From contig JACCZY010000009.1 of assembly GCA_013695685.1 (NCBI GenBank), positions 1 to 36,499 on the forward strand: a stretch of DNA of 36,499 nucleotides. The letters run 5' to 3'. Origin of the DNA: Geodermatophilaceae bacterium (GTDB taxonomy: Bacteria > Actinomycetota > Actinomycetes > Mycobacteriales > Geodermatophilaceae). Shown here one piece after another: positions 1 through 8,183 of the stretch (positions within the stretch are counted from its first letter, which is position 1; each line of letters opens with the position of its first letter). The notes under the pieces are model-generated. The model worked only from the letters and a program-made list of their open reading frames with translations. It did no database searches and was not told the DNA's origin. The position numbers and the translations under genes were made by a program.

Positions 1-484
1 GGAGTGACACCGCCTCCGGCCGCCAGCGCGCCACGTCCAGCGCGGCGAGCGCCCGGGCAGCGGCCCGGAGGGTGACGGCGAGGTCATTGTCGGCCTCGGC
101 AACGGTGATCGGGTCGGGTCGCACATCGCAGACCTCATGTGCGGTCCACAGCACGGTCCCGTCGCCGACGTCGCGGGTCAGCCCCAGACTCAACCCAAGG
201 ACGCCGTCGCCGGCCTGCATCGCCGCCGTGCTGAACGAGCCGGGGCCGGGCAGCCCGCGCGGGTCGCCCGGCACGGGGAGCACCGTGCGCAGCCGGGTCT
301 CGCCCCGCTCGCGCAGCGCCGACAGTGCCCATCCGAGCGGTACCGGGTCGGACTGGCCCGGCAGGCCCGCGACCCGATGCACCTCGTCGCCGACGACAGC
401 GTCGATCACGTCGTCGTAGCAGGCCCGGCCGGCCAGCCAGGCCGTGGACCATGCGGCGAGCAAGCCGCATCCGTGGCGATGCAT
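1..484 (-). CDS. Unrecognised actinobacterial protein, N-terminal part (runs off the window)
   Basis: An open frame reads leftward from an ATG at 484 to the window edge without a stop, giving about 161 residues. The protein begins MHRHGCGLLAAWSTAWLAGR and has strong G/C bias at third codon positions, which supports coding. It looks soluble, with no signal peptide, long membrane segment or motif I can name; it is Ala/Leu-rich and has acidic stretches. A -10-like TAGGCT at 492-497 lies 7 bases before the ATG, so the message is probably leaderless. No in-frame ATG or GTG was seen in the roughly 45 bases upstream, which supports this start. It is divergent from the DUF3097 gene with about 50 bases between the two starts. 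The function is unknown to me; the reality of the gene is fairly secure. Confidence 0.7.
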   Translation of the reverse strand, partial: MHRHGCGLLAAWSTAWLAGRACYDDVIDAVVGDEVHRVAGLPGQSDPVPLGWALSALRERGETRLRTVLPVPGDPRGLPGPGSFSTAAMQAGDGVLGLSLGLTRDVGDGTVLWTAHEVCDVRPDPITVAEADNDLAVTLRAAARALAALDVARWRPEAVSL

Positions 485-491
485 GTCGGCG

Positions 492-497
492 AGCCTA
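492..497 (-). promoter_or_regulatory. -10 box TAGGCT for the leftward gene at 484
   Basis: On the minus strand TAGGCT (497 to 492) fits the actinobacterial TANNNT -10 pattern and is followed by 7 bases and then the ATG at 484. This spacing would place transcription initiation on or next to the start codon, as in leaderless messages. No convincing -35 is visible. This is inference from pattern and spacing. Confidence 0.4.
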
Positions 498-522
498 CGT
501 CGATCGCAGTGCGCCGGCGCAT

Positions 523-528
523 TAGCCT
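523..528 (+). promoter_or_regulatory. -10 box TAGCCT for the DUF3097 gene
   Basis: TAGCCT at 523-528 is followed by 7 bases and then GTG at 536. This is the mirror image of the arrangement for the divergent gene at 484. It supports a leaderless DUF3097 message and helps choose GTG 536 over the upstream in-frame starts at 479 and 509. No clear -35 is seen. Confidence 0.4.
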
Positions 529-535
529 CGCGCCG

Positions 536-1354
536 GTGGGGACGACGCGGTACGGCTCGGATGTCATGCGGGGGTTTCGGCCCGGCCGGCGCCGCACGAC
601 GGTTCCGGTGGTGGCCGCTGAGGCCGGGCTCGTCGTGGAAGACGCGAAGAGCGGCTTCTGCGGCGCGATCCTCGGCTGCGGCAAGGACTCGTTGACGTTG
701 CGGGACCGGCACGGCCGTGACCGGGTATTCCCGCTGTTCGCCGGCGGCTTTCTGCTGGCCGGGTCGCCGGTCACGTTGGTCCGTCCGGCGGCGCCGGCGG
801 CGGCACCCCGGCGTACCGCCTCGGGGTCGATCGCGGTACAGGGCCAACCGGCACTGGTCGCGAAAGCCAGCCGGATCTACGTCGAAGGCGTGCACGACGC
901 CGCGCTGGTCGAGCGGGTATGGGGCGATGACCTGCGGGTCGAGGGCGTCGTGGTGGAGCCGCTGCACGGGATCGACGACCTGCCGGCGGTGGTCCGCCAC
1001 TTCCAGCCGTCCCGCCAACGCCGACTGGGCGTACTGGTCGATCATCTCGTCCCCGGCTCCAAGGAGAGCCGGATCGTCGCCGCCGTCACGGACCCGCACG
1101 TTCTCGTCACCGGCCATCCGTACGTCGACATCTGGCAGGCCGTCCGCCCTGCGGCGCTCGGGATAGCGGCCTGGCCCGCCGTGGCACCAGGAATCCCGTG
1201 GAAAGCAGGTGTCTGCGCTGCCCTGGAAGCCGGTGACCCCGCGGACTTCTGGCGCCGGGTGCTCGGCGCGGTGTCGTCGTACGCCGACCTGGAGACGCCG
1301 CTGCTCGGAGCGGTCGAACGGCTGATCGACTGGGTGACCGGACCGGCTTCCTAG
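536..1354 (+). CDS. DUF3097 family protein
   Basis: The product is about 272 residues and matches the actinobacterial DUF3097 family in layout. Its start carries RYGSDV, followed by VPAEAGLVVED-like text (here VVAAEAGLVVEDAKSGFCGA) and later IYVEGVHDAALVERVWGDDLR. The central VEGVHDAALVE stretch with the later LVDHLVPGSKE resembles a Toprim-like fold, which is an inference. The biochemical role is not established. GTG 536 was chosen because it sits just before the conserved RYG segment and 7 bases after a TAGCCT box; in-frame starts at 479 (ATG) and 509 (GTG) would overlap or crowd the divergent gene. The gene is convergent with the kinase, and the two stop codons share one CTAG at 1351-1354. 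Confidence 0.85.
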   Translation: MGTTRYGSDVMRGFRPGRRRTTVPVVAAEAGLVVEDAKSGFCGAILGCGKDSLTLRDRHGRDRVFPLFAGGFLLAGSPVTLVRPAAPAAAPRRTASGSIAVQGQPALVAKASRIYVEGVHDAALVERVWGDDLRVEGVVVEPLHGIDDLPAVVRHFQPSRQRRLGVLVDHLVPGSKESRIVAAVTDPHVLVTGHPYVDIWQAVRPAALGIAAWPAVAPGIPWKAGVCAALEAGDPADFWRRVLGAVSSYADLETPLLGAVERLIDWVTGPAS

Positions 1355-2247
1355 GTCCGGGCGAAAGGGGCATCATCGGCAAAGGGCACCGGCGTGCTGT
1401 CGAGTGCGGCCGCGAGGGTGGCCGCCATTGCCGGGATCGTCGGTCGTGTCTCCGGGTCCAGCGCGAGGGCGGCGTCGATGAGCCTGGCGACGTCGGCCGG
1501 CACCCGACGCCGGCGCGGTAGCGGAGCCGGCGCCATGACGCTGACCTGCCGCCCGGTCGAGGTGGTCGGGCGCGCTCGCGAACCGCTGGACGGCGCCTCG
1601 GACGAGGCGGAAGTCCGCTCGGGTTGGGGGACCGCCGGCTCACCGACAAGGGCTTCGTAGAGCAAACCCCCGATGCCCCATACGTCGGCCGCCGGGCCGA
1701 GCCTGTCGCCGAGGGCTTGCTCCGGCGACAGGTAACCGGCAGTTCCGATACCGGGCTTGCGGCGCCCCGGTCGCCGGGCGAGGGACAGGTCGATCAGTTT
1801 GGCCCGGCCGCCGTCGGCCACGACGTTGGAGGGCTTCAGGTCCAGGTGCAGCCACCCCTGCCGGTGCAGGTAGCCGATCGCAGCGGTGAGGTGCAGCCCG
1901 AGGTGGAGCACGTCGCGTACCGGCAGGCGCTCGTGCTCGTCGAGCAAGGCCGACAGGGTGTGGCCGGACAAAGTTTCCAGGACAACCACAGGAGTAGGCG
2001 AACGGATCACGTCATACAGCCGAACGATGTGCGGATGGGTGAGCCGGCCGAGTAGGCGGCCTTCGGCCAAGAGGTCGCTGATGGATTTCCCGTCCGGGGG
2101 GCGGTCGGGCCGCAGCGTCTTGGCGACGCAGCGGCAGCCGCGCTCCTCGCTCCAGACGTCGTAGACGTTGACGTGCCTGCCTTCGTGCAGTTGCTGCAGA
2201 ACACGCAGGCCCGGAAGATCCGGCGCGGTCGGCTCCGGCCCGCTCAT
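1351..2247 (-). CDS. Serine/threonine protein kinase, short form without membrane segment
   Basis: The product is 298 residues and consists of little more than a Hanks-type kinase domain. Visible motifs are VAK with K43, the helix-C glutamate E62, HLDLKPSN with D136, K138 and N141, the metal-binding D153 in IDLS where most kinases have DFG, and GTAGYLSPEQ near 168-177. The glycine loop is degenerate, with EGRHVNVY and only one glycine. The main catalytic residues are kept, so it may be active. There is no transmembrane helix or sensor domain; a Ser/Pro-rich segment near 210-240 separates the last two parts. The ATG at 2247 overlaps the stop of the upstream ABC exporter gene as ATGA, so the two are translationally coupled. 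This suggests the kinase acts with the exporter, which is inference. Confidence 0.85.
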   Translation of the reverse strand: MSGPEPTAPDLPGLRVLQQLHEGRHVNVYDVWSEERGCRCVAKTLRPDRPPDGKSISDLLAEGRLLGRLTHPHIVRLYDVIRSPTPVVVLETLSGHTLSALLDEHERLPVRDVLHLGLHLTAAIGYLHRQGWLHLDLKPSNVVADGGRAKLIDLSLARRPGRRKPGIGTAGYLSPEQALGDRLGPAADVWGIGGLLYEALVGEPAVPQPERTSASSEAPSSGSRARPTTSTGRQVSVMAPAPLPRRRRVPADVARLIDAALALDPETRPTIPAMAATLAAALDSTPVPFADDAPFART

Positions 2248-4112
2248 GTGCGCCTCGACGCGTCGTCGAGGGCAGCTTCCTCCGGTTCCACGGCGGGGTC
2301 GAACGCTGGGGCGGGTCGGATCGGTTCGAGGGTGATTGTCCGGTTGGCCAGGGCCGCGACCTTCGGATCGTGGGTGATCAGCAGGACCGTCCGGTCGGTC
2401 GTCAGTCGCGGCAGCAGTTGGAGCGCGGTGGCCGGGTCGAGCCCGACCGTAGGCTCGTCGAGCACCAGGACTGCGGGGTCGCGCAGCAGGGTGCGGGCCA
2501 GCGCCAGCCGTTGCCGCTGGCCTCCGGACAACGACCTGCCCTTCTGGCCGACCCTGGTGTCCAGCCCCTCCGGCAGGGCCTGCACGAAGGCGAGCGCCTC
2601 GACCTGCTGCAGCGCCTCGATGACCTGCTCGTCGGTGGCCCACGGCTGGCCCATCCGGACGTTGTTCCGCACGCTCGCGTCCATCACCAGGGCTTCCTGC
2701 AACACGATGCCGACGTTGCTGCGGATCGTTTCCAGCCTCAGGTCCCGCAGGTCATGGCCGTCCAGCCGAACGCAGCCGGAGTCAGGGTCCACCAGGCGAG
2801 CGGCCAGCCGGGCCACTGTCGACTTTCCTGACCCGCTGGGTCCGACCAGAGCTACCACCTCACCCGGCTGGACGATCACGCTGAGCCCCTTCACCGCCGG
2901 CCTGGCCGATTCGGGGTAGCTGTAGCTGACAGTCTCGATGGCCAGCCGGCCGACCACGCGGTTCAGCCGGCGAGCACTCCGGCGCTCGGTGACCCCGGCC
3001 GGCGTGTCGAGCATCTCGAGCACCCGCTCCGCGCCGGCGGAGGCGGCGAAGACCGAGGCGACGACACTGCCGAGCTGCTGGATCGGGCTGTAGAGCAGGC
3101 CGAGGTAGGCCAGGAATGCAAGCAACTGGCCGAGGGTGAGGCGGCCGTCTACCAGCGCCCAGGCACCGAAGCCGATAGCCGTGAGAACGCCCATCAGCTC
3201 GAAGAAGTCGACGACCACCGGGTAGGCACCGCGCAGCCGCGCGGCGGCCAGCTCGGCCTCGTAGACGTCCTCGGCCTGCCGGTCGAACCGCTGGCTCTCC
3301 TCTTCCTGCATGCCGTGGCTCTGCACCAGCGCTGCCGCTCCGAGGGATTCCTCGGCTACGGAGGACAGCGAGCCGGTACGGCGCCGCTTCTCCCGGGAAG
3401 CCTGCTTGAGCCGGTTGGCGAACGCGCGGGCGAGGCTCCAGAACAGTGGCGCCAGCAGCAGTGCAGCAAGGGCAAGCTGCCAGTCGATGAGGAGTAGGGC
3501 GCCGGTGAAGAAGAGCACGCGGAACGTGGCCGAGACGGCGCTGGTCAGTGAGCTGACGAAGAGGGACTCGATCGCTGCTACGTCACCGCTGAGGCGGGAA
3601 ACCAGGTCGCCGAGCCTTCGGCGATCCAATGCGGGCAGGGACAGCTGGTGCAGATGGGCGAAGAGCCGGCTACGGAGCCGGAGCAGAAAGGCGCCGCCGA
3701 CGCGGGCGGCGAGGTAGTCATCGGTGTAGGAGAGGGCACCGGACAGCAGGTTCAAAGCGACGAACCCGATGCAGATACCGACCAGCGGACCCATGACCTG
3801 CGGAACCAGGACGGTGTCGACCAAGACCTGGAACAACCAGATCTCGACAGCTTGCAGTGCCGGGAGCGCTGCTACGGCGACAAGGCCGGTCAGCAGCAGC
3901 CAGCGGTCCGGTCGAAGGTCTGGCCAGAACCTTCTGAGCACCACGCGGATCGGCACTGCCGGGGCTGCTGCAACGATCGCCGAGCCCTCCCCGACCGGAG
4001 CGAGCAACCGGCGCAGGGACGTCAGGGGCCGGACAGTGAACGGCCCCCGACGTGGCCCGCGGTCGTTCGTGCCGGCCGCGGATACGCGTCGAGGGCCGTT
4101 CGCCGGTGTCAC
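2244..4112 (-). CDS. ABC exporter, fused membrane and ATP-binding domains
   Basis: The product is 622 residues and carries an exporter-type membrane domain with about six helices (roughly 70-340) followed by an ATPase domain. Motifs are Walker A GPSGSGKST near residue 423, signature LSGGQRQRL near 525, and Walker B VLVLDEPT. Such half-size exporters work as dimers to move lipids, peptides or drugs outward; the substrate cannot be told from sequence. There is no N-terminal C39 peptidase domain. The start is uncertain: GTG 4112 is used, only 8 bases after the stop of a 40-codon Arg-rich ORF that has a strong ribosome-binding site, while this GTG has none. Translation may therefore depend on the upstream ORF. 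The gene overlaps the kinase start by 4 bases. Confidence 0.88.
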   Translation of the reverse strand: MTPANGPRRVSAAGTNDRGPRRGPFTVRPLTSLRRLLAPVGEGSAIVAAAPAVPIRVVLRRFWPDLRPDRWLLLTGLVAVAALPALQAVEIWLFQVLVDTVLVPQVMGPLVGICIGFVALNLLSGALSYTDDYLAARVGGAFLLRLRSRLFAHLHQLSLPALDRRRLGDLVSRLSGDVAAIESLFVSSLTSAVSATFRVLFFTGALLLIDWQLALAALLLAPLFWSLARAFANRLKQASREKRRRTGSLSSVAEESLGAAALVQSHGMQEEESQRFDRQAEDVYEAELAAARLRGAYPVVVDFFELMGVLTAIGFGAWALVDGRLTLGQLLAFLAYLGLLYSPIQQLGSVVASVFAASAGAERVLEMLDTPAGVTERRSARRLNRVVGRLAIETVSYSYPESARPAVKGLSVIVQPGEVVALVGPSGSGKSTVARLAARLVDPDSGCVRLDGHDLRDLRLETIRSNVGIVLQEALVMDASVRNNVRMGQPWATDEQVIEALQQVEALAFVQALPEGLDTRVGQKGRSLSGGQRQRLALARTLLRDPAVLVLDEPTVGLDPATALQLLPRLTTDRTVLLITHDPKVAALANRTITLEPIRPAPAFDPAVEPEEAALDDASRRT

Positions 4113-4120
4113 CGCGCAGG

Positions 4121-4243
4121 TCAGTCGCGCGAGGTGCGCGAGCGGCGGCGCCGACGGCGGCGGGGGCGGCTAGTGCGGCTGGTGCGCCGTCCGTCGGTGT
4201 TGGCCGCGGGGGTGACGGCTGCGAAGATTCCTGAGCGGGCCAT
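4121..4243 (-). CDS. Small Arg-rich ORF (40 residues) heading the ABC exporter/kinase operon
   Basis: ATG at 4243 is preceded by a textbook ribosome-binding site AAGGAGG (4249-4255) at 5 bases, the strongest in this part of the window. The 40-residue product starts MARSGIFAAVTPAANTDG and ends in a tail with seven consecutive arginines within a Ser/Thr/Arg-rich stretch, then a TGA at 4121. It stops 8 bases before the GTG of the ABC exporter gene. I do not recognise a family. It could be a secreted or modified peptide, a nucleic-acid-binding tail protein, or a regulatory leader in which poly-Arg synthesis slows ribosomes and controls the exporter. Sequence supports that it is translated; function is inference. 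Confidence 0.55.
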   Translation of the reverse strand: MARSGIFAAVTPAANTDGRRTSRTSRPRRRRRRRSRTSRD

Positions 4244-4426
4244 GTCGTCCTCCTTGCTCTGTGCTACCGGACCCGGTGTCCGGCGCTGGCATCACGATTG
4301 CCCGCGCAGATGGCATGACCATGAAGTGAGCGTTAAAGGGCTTTCATCTGCTGGACAGGGGTACCCGATCCGCTCGACGTCGGTTGATCCAGCCGTCTGC
4401 CGGGCGGCAAGTGGTTGGATTGGGGC

Positions 4427-4864
4427 ATGCCCGCCTGGTTGATCTGGCTCATCGGCTCGGGACTGCTGGCCGTCGCCGAGATCTTCACGCTGGATCTGGT
4501 GCTCCTCATGTTCGCCGGCGCCGCACTGGCGACCGCCGGCGTGGCCCTGCTGGGAGCCCCGGTGCTCGTGCAGCTGATCACGTTCATCGTCGCGTCGGTG
4601 GGGCTGCTCTTCGTCGTACGTCCGATCGCTGCAAGGCACCTCAGGGAACGCAATCCGCGTCAGGTCGACGGTGCGCAGGTGTACATCGGCCGGCTGGGGG
4701 TGGTGACCGAGCGGGTCGACGAGCATCGCGGCCGGATCAAGATTGACGGCGACGAATGGTCGGCGGTGACCGAGACCGCGATCGAGCAGTTCGACATCGG
4801 CGCCAAGGTTCGGGTGATGGAGATCAGGGGCGCCACCGCCGTAGTTTCCGGCGACTTAGTTTAG
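4427..4864 (+). CDS. NfeD-like membrane protein with C-terminal OB domain
   Basis: The product is about 145 residues. Two or three hydrophobic helices occupy roughly residues 1-75 (starting MPAWLIWLIGSGLLAVAEIF), then a soluble OB-fold-like segment of about 65 residues ends it (GRLGVVTERVD, then RIKIDGDEWSAV and GAKVRVMEIRGATAVV). This is the short NfeD form that lacks the ClpP-like protease part. Family members sit beside SPFH/stomatin genes and are thought to work with them in membrane microdomains. That pairing is present here, with the SPFH gene about 60 bases downstream. ATG 4427 was preferred over an upstream TTG at 4415. Confidence 0.85.
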   Translation: MPAWLIWLIGSGLLAVAEIFTLDLVLLMFAGAALATAGVALLGAPVLVQLITFIVASVGLLFVVRPIAARHLRERNPRQVDGAQVYIGRLGVVTERVDEHRGRIKIDGDEWSAVTETAIEQFDIGAKVRVMEIRGATAVVSGDLV

Positions 4865-4925
4865 AGCACGTGGTCTAGCAGCACTGGTCCGACAGCTCGC
4901 AGCCGTCGAGGAGAAGGGACGTCCG

Positions 4926-6191
4926 ATGGAAGCCCTGATCGCCCTAGCCGTGATCATCGTGTTCATCCTGATCGTGCTCGGGAGAAGCGTGCGGATCGTG
5001 CCGCAGGCGACCGCGTCGGTGGTCGAGCGGCTGGGCCGCTTCAACCGGACGCTGACACCGGGGCTGGCGCTGCTGGTGCCGTTCGTCGACCGGGTGCGCA
5101 CCCGGATCGACCTGCGTGAGCAGGTGGTGTCCTTCCCGCCGCAGCCGGTCATCACCGCCGACAACCTCAACGTCGGCATGGACACCGTCGTCTATTTCCA
5201 GGTCACCGACCCCAAGTCCGCGACGTACGGGATCGCGAACTACATCCAGGCGATGGAGCAGTTGACTGTCACGACGCTGCGCAATGTGGTCGGCGGGCTG
5301 AACCTGGAGGAGACGCTGACCAGCCGCGACATGATCAACTCACAGCTCCGCGCGGTCCTGGACGGCACCACCGGCTCGTGGGGGATCCGGGTGGCCCGAG
5401 TGGAGATCAAGGCCATCGACCCACCGGGAACGATCCTGGAGTCGATGGAGAAGCAGATGAAGGCCGACCGTGACAAGCGGGCGATGATCCTCAACGCCGA
5501 GGGCATGCGGGAGTCGACCATCAAGACCGCGGAGGGGCAGAAGCAGTCTCAGATCCTGCAGGCGCAGGGAAACAAGCAGGCCACGATCCTCAACGCCGAG
5601 GCCGAGCGACAGGGTCAGATCCTGCGGGCCGAGGGAGAGCGGGCAGCGAAGTTCCTGCAGGCGCAGGGCCAGGCCAAGGCGATCGAGACAGTTTTCGCGG
5701 CAATTCACAACGGCGACCCGGATCCGCAGCTGCTCGCCTACCAGTACCTGCAGACGCTGCCGCAGATCGCTCAGGGTGACTCCAACAAGATGTGGATCGT
5801 GCCGAGTGAGTTCAGCCGGGCGCTGGAAGGTCTCGGCCGCGCCGTAGGGGGCGGCAGCGACGGCGGGTCCGACGGTGGTGACAACGGACCGTCCTGGCTG
5901 CGCGCCGAGCGCACCACGCCGCGTGAGCGCGCGGATGCGATCGACACGTCGGGCTGGTTCGACTCCAACCTGGCGCCGGCGGCTCAACAGCCGGAGGCGG
6001 AGACCGAAATGAGCGACACCACTCCTGGCGCCCTGACCGTGCCGAGCCTGTCGGCGGCGCGGGAGGAGGTCCCATCCACCCCGCCCGCGCTGAGGCCGCC
6101 GGATTCCCCGCCGGCCGACGCCGGACAGCAGCGATCACAGCACCGGGACCAGGACTCCGGGGAGTCGGAGCAGCCGCCACCCCGGCAGTAG
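4926..6191 (+). CDS. SPFH/stomatin-like (band 7) membrane protein
   Basis: The product is 421 residues. A single N-terminal membrane helix (residues 3-20, LIALAVIIVFILIVL) is followed by the SPFH domain (VRIVPQATASVVERLGRF, then DLREQVVSFPPQPV, and ITADNLNVGMDTVVYFQV). A long charged helical region of repeated AEG/AQG units follows (about 185-265), likely a coiled coil for oligomer formation. The tail after about residue 300 is Gly, Ser and Pro rich and probably disordered. Stomatin-type proteins form ring assemblies on membranes and influence membrane-protein turnover. ATG 4926 has a purine-rich ribosome site (GAGAAGGGA) upstream. It pairs with the NfeD-like gene and is convergent with the ABC exporter, with only 2 bases between stops. 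Confidence 0.9.
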   Translation: MEALIALAVIIVFILIVLGRSVRIVPQATASVVERLGRFNRTLTPGLALLVPFVDRVRTRIDLREQVVSFPPQPVITADNLNVGMDTVVYFQVTDPKSATYGIANYIQAMEQLTVTTLRNVVGGLNLEETLTSRDMINSQLRAVLDGTTGSWGIRVARVEIKAIDPPGTILESMEKQMKADRDKRAMILNAEGMRESTIKTAEGQKQSQILQAQGNKQATILNAEAERQGQILRAEGERAAKFLQAQGQAKAIETVFAAIHNGDPDPQLLAYQYLQTLPQIAQGDSNKMWIVPSEFSRALEGLGRAVGGGSDGGSDGGDNGPSWLRAERTTPRERADAIDTSGWFDSNLAPAAQQPEAETEMSDTTPGALTVPSLSAAREEVPSTPPALRPPDSPPADAGQQRSQHRDQDSGESEQPPPRQ

Positions 6192-6193
6192 GA

Positions 6194-8077
6194 CTACACC
6201 GGCGCGGGCTGCGCGCTAGGGTCGGCGAACTGGGTGCGGTACAGCTCGGAGTACCGCCCGCGCCGGGCGAGCAGCTCGCCGTGCGTGCCACGTTCGACGA
6301 TGCTGCCCTCGTCGATGACGAGGATCTCGTCGGCGGCCCGGATCGTGGACAGCCGGTGCGCGATGACGAGAGCGGTGCGTCCGCTCAACGCCTCGACCAG
6401 CGCCTCCTGCACCGCCGCCTCCGACTGGGAGTCCAGATGCGCGGTGGCCTCGTCCAGGATCACCACGCGGGGTCTGGCCAGGAGCAACCGGGCAATGGTC
6501 AGGCGCTGCCGCTCACCTCCGGACAGCCGGTAGCCCCGCTCTCCGATCACGGTGTCCAGCTGGTCTGGCAGCGACCGGACGAGGCGCTCCAGCCGGGCTC
6601 GCCGTAACGCGTCCCACATCTCGTCCCCGGTGGCCTCCGGCCGGGCGAAGCGCAGGTTGCCGCTGATCGTGTCGTGCCACAGGTGCCCGTCCTGCGTGAC
6701 CACTCCCAGCGTGTCGCGGATGGAATCGAAGGACAGCTCCCGCAGGTCGACACCGGAGAACCGAATCGCTCCGCTGTCGACGTCGTACAGGCGGGCGGCC
6801 AGCGCCGCGAGCGTGGACTTCCCGGCGCCGGAGGATCCGACGAGGGCGACCAGGCGCCCCGGCTCGGCGGTGAACGACAATCCGTGCAGCACCTCCTCGC
6901 CGCCGCGGGTGTCCAGCGTCGCAACCTCCTCGAGCGAGGCGAGCGACACCGCCGTCGCCGGGGGATAGCTGAACCGGACGCCCTCGAACTCCACCGACAC
7001 CGGTCCGTCGGGTACCTGGCGAGGCTGGTCCGGCTCGGCGATCAGAGGTACCAGGTCGAGCACCTCGAAAACCCGCTCGAAGCTGACCAGCGCGGTCATC
7101 ACCTCCAACCGGGCGCTGGCGAGTGCGGTCAGCGGGGCGTAGAGCCGGGCCAGCAACAGCGCCAGCGCGACGACGTCACCGGCGTCGAGGTTTCCGCGCA
7201 GGGCGAGGTAGCCGCCGAGACCGTAGACCAACGCGAGGGCCAATGCCGAGACCAGCAGAAGCGCGGTCACGAAGACCCACTGGTACATCGCCGTTCGGAC
7301 GCCGATGTCGCGGACCCGGCTGGCCCGGGCGGTGAACTCGAACGCCTCGTCCGCGGGGCGGCCGAACAGCTTGACCAAGGTCGCGCCGGGCGCGGAGAAC
7401 CGCTCGGTCATCTGCGTGGTCATGGCCGAGTTGTGGTTGGCCGCCTCCCGCTCCATCGCGGCCAGCTGCCTGCCCATCCGGCGCGCAGGCAGCACGAAGA
7501 CCGGCAGCAGGACCAGTGCCAGCAGGGTGACCTGCCAGGACAGCTGCAGCATCACGGCCAGGGTGAGCACCAGCGCCACGACGTTCGTCACGACGCCGGA
7601 GAGCGTGTCGCTGAAGGCCCGCTGCGCCCCGATCACGTCGTTGTTCAAGCGGCTGACCAGCGCCCCCGTCCGGGTGCGGGTGAAGAAGGCGACCGGCATC
7701 CGCTGAACGTGGGTGAACACCGCGCGGCGGAGGTCGAGAATCAGGCCCTCCCCGATGCGCGCCGACAGCCAGCGGCTGAACAGGCCGACCGCCGCCTCGA
7801 GCACGGCGATCAGCGCGATGATGACGGACAGGGTCACGACGGTGGAGACCTCGCCGTTGCCGACGATCGCGTTGACCACCCGGCCCGCCAGGACCGGGGT
7901 GGCCACGATGAGCACGGCCGAGACGACGCTGAGTAGTAGGAAGACAACGAGATCGCGCCGGTGCGGCCGGGCGAAGCCGAGGATCCGTTGCAGCGTCGTG
8001 ACCGAGAACTTCCGGCGTTCCTCGTTCTGGTTCATGGCGTGGTACAGCGAGTTCCACGCGGCGAATTCCATGCTCAT
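6194..8077 (-). CDS. ABC exporter, fused membrane and ATP-binding domains
   Basis: The product is 627 residues, starting MSMEFAAWNSLYHAMNQNEE. A six-helix exporter membrane domain (about 35-330) contains RMPVAFFTRTRTGALVSRLNND, the usual coupling-helix region. The ATPase part has Walker A GSSGAGKST near residue 412, signature LSGGERQRL near 516, and Walker B VVILDEATAHLD. Outward transport of an unknown substrate is expected, as a homodimer or with a partner; no partner gene is adjacent. ATG 8077 was chosen because residues read further upstream look non-coding (Arg/Ser-rich shadow text). Some of that upstream reading would also overlap the DUF998 gene. It is not related by operon to the SPFH gene, which faces it. 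Confidence 0.88.
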   Translation of the reverse strand: MSMEFAAWNSLYHAMNQNEERRKFSVTTLQRILGFARPHRRDLVVFLLLSVVSAVLIVATPVLAGRVVNAIVGNGEVSTVVTLSVIIALIAVLEAAVGLFSRWLSARIGEGLILDLRRAVFTHVQRMPVAFFTRTRTGALVSRLNNDVIGAQRAFSDTLSGVVTNVVALVLTLAVMLQLSWQVTLLALVLLPVFVLPARRMGRQLAAMEREAANHNSAMTTQMTERFSAPGATLVKLFGRPADEAFEFTARASRVRDIGVRTAMYQWVFVTALLLVSALALALVYGLGGYLALRGNLDAGDVVALALLLARLYAPLTALASARLEVMTALVSFERVFEVLDLVPLIAEPDQPRQVPDGPVSVEFEGVRFSYPPATAVSLASLEEVATLDTRGGEEVLHGLSFTAEPGRLVALVGSSGAGKSTLAALAARLYDVDSGAIRFSGVDLRELSFDSIRDTLGVVTQDGHLWHDTISGNLRFARPEATGDEMWDALRRARLERLVRSLPDQLDTVIGERGYRLSGGERQRLTIARLLLARPRVVILDEATAHLDSQSEAAVQEALVEALSGRTALVIAHRLSTIRAADEILVIDEGSIVERGTHGELLARRGRYSELYRTQFADPSAQPAPV

Positions 8078-8183
8078 GTGGGCTCTTTCGACGTCGGTGG
8101 TTCCGGCGCAAGCCTGGCAGGAGGGTCTGACAGTTTCGCGCACCGCGATGATCCGCCCGGCCGGACACCGCTGTCGACCGGGT

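Noticed and set aside
2248-2643. N-terminal extension of the kinase frame
   Set aside because: The extra residues are Arg/Pro-rich text overlapping the ABC exporter; the ATGA overlap at 2244-2247 gives the start.
6674-7936. Plus-strand frame of 420 codons opposite the second ABC exporter
   Set aside because: It is Gln/Arg/Gly-rich shadow text; the exporter on the other strand has Walker A, signature and Walker B motifs.
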